This document shows, in pieces, positions 24,028-37,690 of a stretch of DNA of 64,000 bases; the stretch's first letter is position 1, and every line of letters starts with the position of its first letter. The stretch lies in the NCBI GenBank assembly GCA_959347315.1, contig OY365809.1, forward strand, positions 45,689,447 through 45,753,446, read 5' to 3'. The stretch is from Bimastos eiseni. Its lineage: Eukaryota; Annelida; Clitellata; Crassiclitellata; Lumbricidae. The notes under the pieces are model-generated. The model saw only the letters and a list, made by a program, of their open reading frames with translations. It was not told where the DNA came from and made no database searches. Made by a program: the position numbers and the translations under genes.

Positions 24028-24294
24028 TTAAACATCTCCACCCATCATACCTAATGAATAAGTAAGTACCAGATTTTCGAAAGCTTTGAAGCACGAGATG
24101 AGTGTGTTATTCTGGGCAAATTTGTGACATTCTGCCAAATGGGCAGTCAAACCGGAATTGTTATTGTGTAAGGAAGCATAACAATATCTCTTCCCATGGA
24201 AACTACCACCAGTTTCGTCTCCAGGTATACGTTGCAATCGCAGAACTTCAGAAGACCCCAGATTCGTGCGGAAGTCTACTAATATAAGTAGCAC
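24028..24294 (-). pseudogene. Possible BED-type zinc-finger relic
   Basis: An open frame of 88 codons contains a NNNSGLTAHLAECHKF stretch that resembles the H-x-x-x-C/H half of BED fingers found in hAT transposases. The paired cysteines before it are incomplete and no transposase core follows. This could be coincidence. Confidence 0.2.
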
Positions 24295-24628
24295 ACTTAT
24301 TTGAGTATCACAGGGATTCTGAATAAACAGAAAACTTGCCCTTGGTTTTACTTTGCAAACTGCCAGTCTGCCTGTGACTACTATACCATTGTATCAATTT
24401 TAATAACAGCTACGTAAAGTTCAATTTTGTATTCTCTTACATTGGTTTTTCTTTTATTGCATTATATTATAATTAATAAAGAACGTTTTCTAAATACACT
24501 CAGATGATGGCAATAGTTTGTGAAGGGAAATAAAAAACATCCAGTTTGAATATCTGTGAGTGTTTCGGATGTAAAGATGCGTATAAAAACAGCCAATGGA
24601 TAGTCTTAAGTCGCTAATAGAGGTCTAA

Positions 24629-27600
24629 TTATAATTTGGATATTTCCACTTCATCTGAGCTTCCAAATGCGTCGTTATCACATCCTTTAAGGTTCGAGTG
24701 TTTAGTCTGAGAAAGATTCGACGATTTCTCCGCTGTAACAGGTGGTTCTTTCAAGGTGATGATATGTTCGTTACCTGTATCACTCGGACTCAGCATCTGG
24801 TCATATCCGTTAAGTTTTTTTTTATTTGGATAGACATGAACAATATTCACATTCATGGATTTTTCCGGATCTTCGAGTTTTGAAGTGGAATCTGAATTAT
24901 GGACCTGCGCACGAAAAAAAGCCAACAGAAAAATAGGCCTACTGAAAACAACTTTCGAAAATTGTAGGTTCAAAGCAGGTGGCTGCATTTTGGAAAAGTA
25001 CCTTTCTAAATCGTTGTGTTCTGAACCAGCTGTTTCCTGTTATCATTCTCTAAATTTACCTATAGAGAAGGCACATGGAATTTCTTATCTGCGAAACTAT
25101 CACTATCTTTCATCAATCCTTTAAAATGTAGGCGAGGCTTTGGCATCGAACTGCTGGCAAACTTTACCCGATCTGCGCTTACCATTTTCTTGTCAGAGAT
25201 TATAATAGGGCCAGAATATTTGTAGATTTCTTTAAATAGACCGTTCCGGTTACAAAGCTACTTTATTGAATCATTCCGTAAATATATTTACACAACTACT
25301 TTTTTGCAGCATCAACTTAGAGGCTCATTAGTGCGATATGGGCGCAATATTAATTGGCCATTGATTCCGTTTAAAAAGACATAGATCTACCTTGCTGTAG
25401 TCGATTCCGCATCTGCAGTTCGATCGACATGACTCCGGGAAACAACACCAGAACTTATCGACGTAAGGAATTAGGAGCTTCGGATCAAGATCCCTTGGCT
25501 TAGTATAACCTACAACGGAATATTTTCTAGATATATCATACAAGTGAACATCAAGCAGGCAGTCGCTGACAGCAATTGCTGTACATAGATAATACACGTG
25601 TCAAGATATTTGCAAAAAGTGATTCCAATGTCAGACAAATGAACTAGCAAAAATATGAGGAAAACTATAATCAGTCGAAATGTTAAAAACACACTCGTTA
25701 TGGAAATTGAATAGCGTTAAACAAGTGGTCAGCGTATATCCCACAAATCAGACATACATGTAAACACCTCCAGACATAACGCTTAAGATACGTAAATACA
25801 ATCACACATTCAAATGAACATTATTCAAACATACAAGTATACCTGTTAGGAAGCTGACAATGAGTCCGACGACGATTGTTGTCAACGTTCCCAGAGTTGT
25901 GAACCACATGTAAGACAGAGAGTAGAGTCCAGCGATGCCAGACCTGTGTTTTCAAACATGACACACGAAGAAAACGACTGCGTAATTTGAGTTCCTGATA
26001 AAGTCGATGGATTCGACAGATTCATTGGATGTTTATCAATGCAAAATATTATGCTGCAAACGATTGTGCATGAGTTAGAAACTGTCACATCCAAAGCACC
26101 AATAAGTAGGTACCAAGTGTATAACGGTGTATCATGATCCGAAATTTCTAAATCTAAGCACAAGGCATCATATATCGAGCACAACGGGAGATAATTTAAA
26201 ATGAATGGCAATAATTAATAGCTTAAAACACATGTAAATTGTACACCTGGTGAGCGATTCACCAACGGCCAACACATAGCATTCTTGATAAAAGAAGGAA
26301 GTTAACCGCACACTCCTGGAACTGTGGTGGTTGGAGTGGTGGATAGGTCAGTGGTGTAGGAGAAGTATGATGAAGTGGAGTTGTCTGGAGTGATACCGCA
26401 GCACCCGACGTCGTAGTACATCGGTTTAAAGACGGACGGTTTTTCCACGTAGGCTCCTACACTGATCCACATTGGGAAGGAAAATCCAAAGACTCCACCG
26501 ACCAGAGCTCCCTACAATATCATTATTATGATTCATTATCTGTTCATTGATCATTGACGCAAGCATCATTTATCTCATTTTAGTCTTTATTGTATAGCCT
26601 ATCCGTTAAAGATTCCTGAAAGACAATACATTTATTATTAGAATCACAGTAACTATAATAATGGTATAGTCATTATATTAATCATACTCATTATAATTTA
26701 TTATTATTATTATAGTCATCGTCGTCATCATAATCGTCTTCTCATCATTATTAATCATCGTCATCATCATCGTCATCATCATCATCATCATCAATCATCA
26801 TCATCATCATCATCATTTAACAACAGATGATTTCTTGCAAAGGGGAAATAAGATATTGTTCGCTGTCTGGTACAGCTTTTCGTCAGTTACTTCTGCGCTA
26901 CAAGGGTGAACTTCGTATTTCTGCCCAACAATATTCTTCAATCGACATAATCGAGCAGTGAATACTGTAGCAGTCAGTTAGCTGACACAATATAATCAGG
27001 ATGTGATCCAAACAAGACATTGAACATTCGTGTGATGAAAACTTACGATCCAATTGGTCCATGGGAAGAAAAATCCGAGCAGATAGATGCCAAATACAGG
27101 AGCAACTGCAGCTCCATTTAACGCAATAACCATCTGAAACCAACGCAGTACAATTTCTGAGCAAACGATTATTTACGGTGGACCAATTATGACATTAATG
27201 TCTCTCAAAACCGAGGCTTCTTTCTGATTAATTTAGGGCCTAAATCTGTTAGGTAGAGAATTGAGAACAAGGTTAAATCACGCATCGTAAATGGACGAAG
27301 AGGAAGAGACAGAAAGAAAATAAGAATAATAAAGAAAATTAAACGAAAAATATGACAGAAAAAATCCCCGTAGTATCGCAGAGAGACAAAGACAGATAGA
27401 CTGTCACAGACAGACACCAACGTAGACAGGCAGTTAGATAGAGATATTGACGAACAGAAACATGACAATGACATACGTGAAGAATTGTTCCACCCAGTTT
27501 GCTGAAAATGAACGCCATTCCAATTCCAACGGCTGCGAAGAAAACGCCTTTAAAAGAAAAAAATTGGCAAAGCACTGCATAGATAGGCGACATTTTAATC

Positions 27601-30600
27601 GGTAACAACTTATTATTACTTGGTTATTTCCCATCAACTTATAAATTGTATAAAAAGAAGTATTATTCACCACGAAATAAAACAGTGTATTGAACGAAGG
27701 CCTACAACATAGAAAGCTTTTTCATAAAGCGCTACATTAAACCTCTGTTTGGCTACACATCTAGAAAACTATAAATGGCTAACCTATAATCTTGGCTGCG
27801 ATTGTGGCAGTCTTGTCTGAGGCTTCTCTTGCTGGTCGAAACAGCTTGAAGATATCTTCCCAGACAACAGTAGCCAAAGCATTCAATATCGAGGAGTTGG
27901 TACTAAAGAAAAGAAAACTCGACATCCCAGCACGACACTCAACACCAATATATGGGCTAAACGACAGGTCTGGAACCATCGTCTATCATCATAATATATA
28001 TAGATGTTTTGTTCGTACCTGTTTTATTTGTGCTTGTCGTGCGTTTGCAGACATCTGATTAAAGAATATACTTACTTACTTACCATCTGCATAGTATCTC
28101 CTCTATTAGTCTAGTCTAGCTAGTCTATTTTATTTTACTGAAGAGCAACGTTTCTTTATTTAACCCTCAGGATCTCACCGGATTCAACTCTACTGAAGCT
28201 AAATAAGAAGTTACAGGACTTAGTCAGTAGTGATGATTTAGTGTTTCTTCAAATTTATTCACAGCTAATAGCTAATAGCTTATTTTCACAGAAAATAACT
28301 TATTATGGTCCTACCACTTTGCCATCCAGCCTCGCTCACGACACTTTTGGGGCGTAGTACCAATGATGGAAAGCAATACGGCGTAACCTGTAGATTAACT
28401 CAAAACTACGTTGAACTAATTCTGAATCAACAATGAAGCTTGCTTGTTTCATATTTATATTAAAGTAGGGTAACCATTTACTTCACAGTTTTTTGTCCTA
28501 ATGTTCCGAGCCAACGTCTCAATTCACTTGTCGTTTAACGACCATTACTCGCCGGTGCCAAATTCCGTTGCACATTGACATCTTCACAGAGTCGTAAGGC
28601 GGCTATTGGGAATCTTCTGAATTGGAAACCCCGTTACTATAGTAATATTTGTGAGAGTGCATGGAGATAGTTCAGATGTTTAGCCGGGGAGAACAGCTTA
28701 CCTGAGAGAACCTGCGAAGATGCTGGCAACGTAGAGTCCAGGGATTCCAGGAGCGAAGTGAAAAACATCCATCACGAATCTAGGTACCAACTGCCAAACC
28801 AAAGTATCAGCTACTGTAACATGATCCGAGAGTCAATGACGCTCTACAGCTGCTCTGCCTAATGTCTTATATTAATCTAGTTACAATGACTACATTATGG
28901 AGGATTGATTAATTTACATCTATTACCTAGTCTGAATAGATAATGATTGGTGGTTCATTTCACTAAAAAATAATCGATTGACGGCTGGTGCCGCACATCA
29001 TGTTCATTGGCTTACAACGGCTGCTTGCTGAAAGTTTAGTTGATTGACACCTATTACCTAATTTGTGATTGATTGACTTATTTACTGAATGATCGATTTT
29101 TAACTTTACTTGATTTAGGTTTTTAACTCGTCCACTCTTCAACGGATCGCACTTCATAGGGGCATAATATCCGTACATGACGACCCCTAGGAATGAGGTG
29201 AGCGTCATTATGACGAATATTCCAGGAACGTTGAGTAACAGAGCTCTGCAAACACAACGACAAATAGTCACTCACACGATTGCAAGAATTTGAGAGAAAA
29301 TCGAGGTTATTGTGATCTTAATCTCACGATTCAGCAGGGTTCAAAATGGCTTAATCAACTGCCGCGTTCCAACTGTCAAAATAGATTCATAATTTGTAAA
29401 CTGTTAAGGGACTGTCCATAAATGACGTCGCGCGCCTAGAAAGAGATTTGTGACAAAGTGTGACGAGGGAGAGGGGTTGACGAAATGTGACGTCACATCA
29501 AGCATCAAAATGCGTAATTTTATTAAAAACTGTTACTCAATTAAATAAATCCCACTTAATTAGCGGTAACTGTTACCACAATTTAACAACACTAATTAGG
29601 CTATTATAGTTGTATTCTTAATTTTTCGATCATTTACTTTTACGGTTGGTGTCATTTTTGGGGTTTTGGAAATGAGGCCCAATTCTGTAGACTGTGACAC
29701 ACAATTAAGCAGGAATCAATTAGACCGCCAAAACGCACCAGGTCACAAAAAATCACCTCATATCGGCAAAATTAACTAATGGTTTGGTCGCAAGCGCAAA
29801 TGGAGAAAATGTAGAGTGTTGATTGGATAGACGAAGATGGACTGGATCTGGAATATATACTGAACAGGATGATGAGATCTAAGCTCTTCCTATTTATTCC
29901 ATGAAGAAACATTTTGCTTCTGCGTGGGAGAAGTTTGGATTGTTTCAAGTTACTGTCATTAATTTTGTTTAATGCAATGATTTTCATCTTGTGGAATGCA
30001 CGATGAGTGTAACAGTTATACCTTCTCCATTTTTCTTCGTTCTGCTATATAGTTTTAAGTATTTTTACGTTATCATTACTTTATTTATATTTCCAAAAAA
30101 AATTGAGAAATTACATGCAAAATTCTGAACATCTGGTCTTTTCGGGGGGGGGGGGATTGAGAAAAGCTTTGTGACCACGTGTGACGGCAATTGTAACGAC
30201 GTGTGACGAAGGGGTAAAATATCTTCCAAAATTGCGTGACATCATTAATGGACAGTCCATAAATACGAAATGTTCTTCTGTGTTTTCTGCGTCTGATAAC
30301 AGTGTCAATATATTTAATGTGCGAATTTCAAATACAAAACACGTAAACAGCGAATTGAAACAAGTCATTGTTAGAGAGATTTAATTCGATGAATTTTTGA
30401 CTGGTCTACGTACATCTTGGCTTCTTTCGTGCTCTTAGTTGACGCGTATCTTTGGATAACCTGCTGTTCCATCGTATAAAAAGGCAGCCAGTTTATGAAG
30501 TTTCCGACTATCACAGTCCAGACTGTATGTCGAACTGTCGGATCTGGGTTGAAACTATCAGAACAAAGAAGGCAACATGAAGGTGCAAAATAAATCACAA

Positions 30601-33600
30601 CATAGGCCCTACAAGGTCTAGTATTACATAGGCCTAAGTAGTATAACAGGACTAAAGCGACTTATTGTATTTTAACTCCTCTTTACGCCAAATAAATTGA
30701 TCCGGCAGGTATAACTTATTGACTTAAGACGATGAGACGTATGATTTAATCATTCAATGATTAGGATTCTGAAAAAGAAAACCATAGCCAAACCGGTAAC
30801 TTGATGATGGTTGTGTTTAAATTACTAATCAAAGTCTTCAAGAGAGACTGCAACCTCAGAGGTGTCGATGAGCTAGATACAGAAGTCGATGAGAAGAGGG
30901 CATTGCGATAAAATTAGTAGGCTGTTTAAATAACGGTAAAAAGATCTTGCACAAAATATCTATCGAAAGGTCGAATGGTTTCTTACTTAAAGAATTCGAG
31001 TCTTCCGCCATCTTTGGCAAGTCTCCAGACCTTCTCGATGCCTCCAGTCTCAATGCAACCCTACGGAAAAAACTTAATGAATAACCAGTCAACATTGTAT
31101 TGCTAAGATATCCAGTTTTTGTAAACACTAGATGACAATAATATTATTCAGAGTTGACTAAATAGAATTAATTTTCTGCTTAGTTACTTTCAACATAGGC
31201 CTGTTACTCTGATTTTAGTTTTACTTAGGCCTGTGTAATAATTTTATTTATTTAACTTTATTTACCACTGTGACACGAGAGCTTAGACGTGCTGACCTAT
31301 TGCTCTCACGGCGTATACTTGTTTGGAGAGATCAGAACTACTTTGAGCAGATATTGACAGGTCAACTTACACAGGGCAAAATGATGCGTGTCTGTGTGCA
31401 AATGAGAGAAAAAATGCATTACCGCAAACCTACCCGAGCTGAGATTTGTCTTGTAATGAATTTACTCCAGATCAGTGTCTCCTTGTTGACTACAACCGAT
31501 TTTCACCTCCTGTTACTAACTGCGATGTGTCAGTTTGTAACTGTTTGTCTATTTAACGAATATATACAATATATATATACTATATATATATATATATAAT
31601 ATATGTATGTAGTGAACTTGAGAAATGGCCAAGCTACGACTCACTTGAATAATTATTGCCAACAGTCCGGCAAACATGACTCCAGCCTGAAATACATCCG
31701 CCCAAATAACAGCCTTCATGCCACCCTAAAATACAGAAATGTCAATATAAGATTACTTATATGAACCATAATTAGGTTCTCAATATTTGTCAACAACGGC
31801 GCTGTCACATTTTCCACGACAACGGTTATTAACATTTTGCAAGTTGTGTATTTTTCGCACTTTTGTTGAAAATTTCAATGCTTCTACCTTAGTCCCATTG
31901 TTCATAAAATAATAGGATTCATTATTACATGTATGACTTATTCCGCATATTCTGACTAAGCGCTTTCTTTAATAAATAGCATTAATCGAGGGACTCATGA
32001 TCAGTTGCCCGTGATTGACAAAGTCCCGAGGAAGTAAGCCTCATAAAATACTTTATAAATCCATGAATAATTGCAAGTTAGGCTGATTGCGTGACCATCT
32101 ACACCACAGAACGACCTCTGAAACTAACAATCGAGCGTTACGCTCGTGTAAGGTAGACATCATTTGGCGTCATGCTATATCGTCATTTCATCGATGCACA
32201 GAGGTTGACGATGCGATCAAGTCACTTTTTACCTTCATCATAAATATAAATGACAGAGACATGTGAAACCAATGTTCCCTCTAATTTCTGAAGTTAGTGT
32301 GCGCAAGAAATCTTGTGTATGCAACATTTTAAAAATGCTTAAAAACGTTCGTGCGCAGGTTTGAGCTGAATACGATGATGGTTAAATTAGGATTATACAT
32401 ATCTAAAAGTCTATGGTGATATGCCTACATGTAAGTTCTGATAACCTCATACAACTCCCTTGCCTAAAGATAGATAAGCCAAAGAACCAAAGTTTATGGA
32501 GTAAACCAGACCGCAGCTAGAAGACTCGATTTACATAGTTTTATTAGAACAATAATTTGTGCGCATGCTAAATTCTTGTGTGCGCTGGCTCTACAGTCCC
32601 TATGGGCGCGCACATGCGCCCAGCAGAGTGGGAACATTGTTTGAAACTATGACATTTGAGACAATCGTCGGAATTCTTTAAGACAAAACGTGACTTGCAA
32701 CGGTCGTGTAGAAAGCGCAGACGATTCCAATCGTGACGATTGCTGCCCATACAGGAAATCCGGTCACTATCACAGAACAGCATCGCCGTCAAGAAATTGT
32801 GCTGATCAGAAATAAGCAAGGCAATATCGTCCCCTTCAAGACACTACAGGTCGACAGAGTGGCAACATTAATTTTTAAGAACACGCATACTCTATTTGCA
32901 TAATAAACTCATAGTTATGTGCATAATGCGTAAATTAACCAATCAATGAAATCTTACATTAGCGCATATTCAAATGCATATGTAATTACAGTAGACCCAC
33001 ATGTGCAGGGGTCCATTTATGTAGCTCCAATGTATTGATGGAATAACACGTTTTCTGACTATGAAGAAAGCTGCTGCCCTGTTTAGCGCCTTAAAAATCT
33101 TTAGTTACGATTACGATTATTGCACTACATGCTTCTATTAATTTCTTCAACAGGACGTGAACATTTATGTTGTCGCTCAATGTAGTTAACATATATCAAA
33201 GTTTAAAAGGTGAAGTGGTTCAGTCAAGGACAGAAATGCCAACGAACGGAAAGACAAGTGGTCAGACGACGTAGAAAATGAGGCTGACGGTACAAGTAAG
33301 GCAATTATACCAATAAATACCTCTCTCTGGGGCTCTGAACAGTGACATGACTTGCTCAGATTATATAAACGTACCTTCAGTCAAAGCGGTTGCTGGTCCA
33401 TATGTAACAATCCCGATTATAATAATCTGTAAGAATATTAACTGTATATATATATATGACTTTTTTAAATAATATAGATAAAATCTCTATTGATCAACAG
33501 TGACACATGCCAGCTTAGCACCAATATACATATAATGCGTAGGCTACAACGGTCTTGTGCATGGCGAAAAACATTTCGTGCAAGTTACAACTCTTTAAGA

Positions 33601-35040
33601 AATTCTGTAAAGGAATTACGATCAACGTTTCAAATCAAAAACTTATAACACATCTACATAATAGATTACCTAAGACCCGTGACTGCATCTGTGCGTGCGT
33701 GCGTCTGTCTACAGCACCGGGTGCAGTAACATTTTCGATGCATAATCTCCGCTTTCACCAATTTTCATCAAAAACTTTACTTTATCCAGTGTTGCTGTTT
33801 TGTTCAGTCGGATATAAAAAAAGTTAAAATGGCGAACCTCTGATTTTTGTAAGGTTCCAATAAAACGTTAATAATAAATGTAAAAGAAGTTTTATTGACA
33901 ATTTTCAGTTATACATCGCAAGCATACTTGCAGTTATTAAAATTAAGTTGGAACTTTATGGATTTAACTCGATAACAGCGTCATTTGCGGTCGAATGGTA
34001 AAGTAAGTAAGTAAGTATATTCTTTATTCAGATGTCTGCAAACGCACTACATGTACAAGTTAACGAATGCTAAGACCGCCAAGCACTTCACAGCAACCCC
34101 CATTTTTCACGGGTTAAGTAGGCCTATGACCCGTGATTTTTCACTGGTTAACATCTAGTTAGCTGAGACGTTGTCAGAATTGTCGACCAGTCTTCTTAAT
34201 TCCCGTACTTACATGTTTCACCACCGTCAAAAGGCAGCCGAAAATCCGAACAGCTCTGGACTTGTAACGAAGTTCCAAGTACTACAATGCAAACAGATAT
34301 AAATGCAATCACACATGCGTGTATACATACATGCGTAGGTCTACATACAACAAGCATACGCACTTACTTACATGCATACATGTATGCACGTCTAGATGCA
34401 TGTGGATATATACGCCTATACATACGTTAATGTATACACACATGCAAATTAATTATATTCCTAAATACTTGCATTTATAGGCTGCATAATGAATGCCCAA
34501 CAGAGGAGAAAGGTGCTTGCTAGTTCATGTAATTGTCGCTTGCTCATACAAAGAGCTGCACTTCATTCTCAAATCTGCTCGAAACAAGATATTGTTCCAT
34601 CAATTCTAATGCACCCAAAATGCTTAACTAGATCGTACGTCTCATCGGCTTAAGTGAATAAGTTATACCTCGAATGCGCTGAGAATTTTCAATCGATGGA
34701 AAAACGGTCCAAAGATGGTGGCAGCACAGATTGGAGTAAACATGACACTCCATACGGTCATCCAGTACATCGTTCCCTGGGTGTAGATCTCGGCTGGCGC
34801 TCCCAGAAGTGTCACAGCCGAGAAGAACGTGGCGAAGATCGACAGTGCCACCGGAACTGCCGACATATTCTTATTGGCCAATAGATACTCTTGCGTCGTC
34901 TGTTGTCTTCCACCTGTGAAGGCGTAGTAGAGTCCAATAGAGGCGGAAATAGCGAGGACGATACAGAAGACGAGGTAGTCCCAGACGGTGAAGGTACTTC
35001 CGGCTGGAACCGGTAGCACTCCCTCGCAGGTCGATGCCAT
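24629..35040 (-). CDS. SLC5-family Na+/solute symporter, copy B (SMCT/SMVT-like)
   Basis: Sixteen coding exons: 34669-35040, 34213-34281, 33375-33426, 32699-32766, 31645-31725, 30987-31060, 30414-30554, 29110-29245, 28702-28790, 27784-27902, 27477-27547, 27047-27133, 26312-26511, 25843-25943, 25391-25509, 24629-24904. They give 684 residues with the same phases as copy A. The intron after exon 4 has a GC donor (GTT|GCAAGT); all others are GT-AG. Exon 1 encodes the first three helices, starting MASTCEGVLPVP. Exon 5 reads GGMKAVIWADVFQ, with Ala where copy A and the vertebrate relatives have Thr. The Na2-site serines read STNSS (exon 10). The exon 13 loop has DNSTSS and a Thr-rich stretch. The cytoplasmic tail is of the second type and ends EISKL. 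Intron 7 hosts an 850-bp inverted-repeat element and intron 9 begins next to a LINE-like tail. Expected role: Na+-coupled uptake of a small anion or vitamin. Confidence 0.87.
26717..26817. repeat. (ATC)n microsatellite
   Basis: A trinucleotide tract with TCG interruptions in intron 12 of gene B. Confidence 0.9.
28030..28083 (+). repeat. Repeat 3' end with ACTT tail
   Basis: GTGCGTTTGCAGACATCTGA followed by TTAAAGAATATACTTACTTACTTAC. The reverse complement of this segment occurs at 34005-34060, and a related tail ends the LINE remnant near 22270. The (ACTT)n tail suggests retroposition. Confidence 0.65.
29409..30258. mobile_element. Inverted-repeat element in intron 7 of gene B
   Basis: The left end GGACTGTCCATAAATGACGT and the reverse complement of the right end GGACTGTCCATTAATGATGT match at all but two positions and open onto GACG/GTGACG-rich inner flanks that are also inverted. 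The interior is AT-rich and non-coding, so it looks like a non-autonomous DNA transposon of about 850 bp. No clear target-site duplication is visible. Confidence 0.7.
34005..34060 (-). repeat. Inverted copy of the ACTT-tailed repeat
   Basis: AAGTAAGTAAGTATATTCTT followed by TATTCAGATGTCTGCAAACGCAC is the reverse complement of 28030-28083. It lies in intron 2 of gene B. Confidence 0.65.
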
Positions 35041-35291
35041 CCTAAAAATGGCTGATGAAAACCTGTCTGTCTTGGTTTCCTCTTTCTTTGTTCTATTCGT
35101 GTTTTCGTCCCGTTATTGCAGTTGTTGTCTTTCTGTTGTGTCCTGTTGTTTTCGATCGCTATTCTATTTTCGACCTCCCTATTTGACGAGAGAGGTCTTT
35201 AGACGCTGGAGATCCCACAAGTCTGTCACGTAGCATACCTTCATACGACTATCATGATAATTATGTGGGCCTCATACAGGTCGCAGTGACA

Positions 35292-35390
35292 AGTTGAAGA
35301 AATCGGATCCGCTGGAAACCGTCTCCGCTTCACCCAAACTAATTGCAGACTAAATGCGGAAACACAAGGATGGCATCGTTTAAATTATGC
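35292..35390 (-). promoter_or_regulatory. Conserved upstream block, gene B
   Basis: CGGATCCGCTGGAAACCGTC, then TCCGCTTCACC, CTAATTGC, AATGCGGAAACACA and TGGCATCGTTTAAAT. It lies 250-350 bp before the B start codon and aligns with blocks upstream of A, C and D. Confidence 0.55.
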
Positions 35391-36769
35391 TGCATTTGCT
35401 TCTAGTTTGAAAGGCAAATCGTTTGCGAGCAGCGGTAATGACTAGTTAAAGCAGGCACTGATCTTTTTTGGATGTTCAGGGAGACGATTCATCGTACCTT
35501 CAAATTAAACATCTGAATTCGGATTCTTCGTAGAATTGTCTCCGATAGAAAAAGTCTTATCTGTGTGGCTGGTACTCAATTAAAATTGATGGCCGAAAAT
35601 ATGTAGTTCCCTTCCCTCATATTCATAATTCCTTCCGAAACTATTTTTCGCTATTCATTGAAGACGACACATCAGACCATTTGGAATGTTTTGCCGAGTT
35701 TAAGAACGTAATTGTCTTGATTATGACTTACTGCTTTTTCAAACGATTGTCAACTGCTTAACAAAGTTTTTTCTGTTATTGTAGTTTATCGCATTATATT
35801 TCTTTGAACTACATTATATTGTACTGGTTTATAGTATTGTATTGGTTTTGCATTTTGCATTGTTTTGTATTGAACTGCGTCATTTTCGTTTGCAGGGTAT
35901 ACCAATAGTGGCAACTATCGGAACCTCGCTTAATATCTGATCATAGACCACTGTAAGTGTCATTTGATCCTATCAGACAAGTTGATCCTTTGCCCATTTT
36001 AATGTACACAGCTACCTTTCAAATTACGCTGAACTGACGACAAGCTGTATAATTATCGTTATCGTTTACACAGACTATAATTTTTTTATATACTTCGTGA
36101 GAGATGATACAGGTGTGTGATACGGTTCCTTACGATGCTGCAATGTCACTGAGATTAAATGGGTCATCAGTAATGGCGGTTCTTTGGTCTAGAACGTGAG
36201 GTAGTTGTAATCGGACACTCCTGATGTCTAAAGCGCCACCTAGGGCCTTTGAATAAATGTATGATACATTGATGAGGGGAACAGAGGAAGCTGAATTTTG
36301 CAAAATAACAATTATCTTTAGAAAACGTGAAGTCTCATTCCATCAATCCTAATAAGAATGGAATAATTGTGGTGTAGAATAGAATCTCTTAGAATTTATG
36401 GGAATGGAGATGAAAATGCAGAACTCGACATCTAGCTAATCACTAGGATTAGAACGACAACGACCACTGATAAGTCTTATAATTGTTATTATTTTACAAG
36501 AATAGCACGCACACAAACACACACACCAGTACACATACATGTACACATACACACACACTGGCTGAACAGATACCTTAGTACCACATTATCCTTGAGAAAT
36601 ACCTAAATCCGCCACTGCTAAATGTGAATTTATTTTCACTGTAAGCCTACTGTAAATGTTTTAAATTGTCGTCAACGGCCATAGATGTCATATTATGACG
36701 ACGTTCAAATGTGGATTAATAATAATCGTCCAATAAGAATCCCATTTACCAGTGGTTAGTCAATTATGA

Positions 36770-37140
36770 GGTAGACGTGTGAACGGTCCTTGTGGCCAGA
36801 GGATAAAAGGACAGACTAACTAAATCCTGTGAATAAATCAGTAGGCTATTCAAAGATTCCTAAAGTCAAAAACGAAATCAGGAAGGAACAGAACGATATT
36901 TGGTTGGTCAAACAGTTACGATTTTGAGATGCAATTATGTTTATTGTCACGTTATTTAAATCCACAACGATGTCGTTTCATCGTAGTCGTAATTCCCCGA
37001 ATTTCTAAAGCGCCACTCGAATACTAAGCGCAGAGAACCAGCCTATTCGCGAGCGCTGCGTCGAATCATAGGGAGGATATGAAAGGTTGCCCAAGGTAGG
37101 CTAGAGTCCGGTCTTCACTGAGTCAGAGGAGGTAGAGCAG
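36770..37140. repeat. Direct duplication, left copy
   Basis: GTGAACGGTCCTTGTGGCC, GGATAAAAGGACA and CTGTGAATAAATC occur here and again in the same order at 37393-37690, each followed by the TAAGCGCCACTC repeat and a GAGTCCGG or CGAGTCC end. Divergence is moderate. Confidence 0.6.
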
Positions 37141-37392
37141 TTGTTAAGGCAGGTGTCAGTTTGCACAATGGTCGGAATGTCGACGGTTAGGATTCGTGTA
37201 ACATAATACGACGTTAATATAATGATAGGCCATACCAATTACTATTATAAATTATTACTGATTGGTGATTTTGTTTTCCTTTAAATTGGAAACCTTTTTA
37301 TTGCTTCCTACGACGCAATATGGGCCTAATCGTCAATTCCTTCTATTATAGTGCTGAGTCTTTGCTTGGCTGCTTTTAACATTTAGATATTA

Positions 37393-37690
37393 AGATCTAC
37401 GTGAGAACGGTCATTGTGGCCTGGAGATAAAAGGACAAAATAATATCTAAAGTGCTGTGAATAAATCTATATTCACAGATTAATTTCATATGCGTGTTAA
37501 AACGTAAATGCAATGAGGTCAGGTTGGAACAGAATGAGATTTGCAATTGTACACTCAAAACCTCTTAAGCGCCACTCTAAAGCCAAGTGCATGGTGCCAG
37601 CTCATTCACGAGTGCTACGTCAAGTCATAGGGGCTGTTAGAAGGCTCGACTGAAGGAGGACCGAGTCCTTTTTCCATAGGGTGGACTTAG
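37393..37690. repeat. Direct duplication, right copy
   Basis: GTGAGAACGGTCATTGTGGC, GAGATAAAAGGACA and CTGTGAATAAATC mirror the left copy at 36770-37140. The dispersed repeat inside runs from 37565 to 37680. Confidence 0.6.

Larger units (their letters stand above)
20536..24628. other. Spacer between transporters A and B
   Basis: The gene A upstream region (pyrimidine-rich sequence at 20640-20790 and the conserved block at 21069-21155) comes first. It is followed by a SINE copy, a LINE reverse-transcriptase fragment, a 14-bp tandem repeat and an inverted-repeat element. The rest, about 22700-24600, shows nothing I can name. TTTATT near 24452 could give gene B an AATAAA about 175 bp after its stop. 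Confidence 0.5.
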
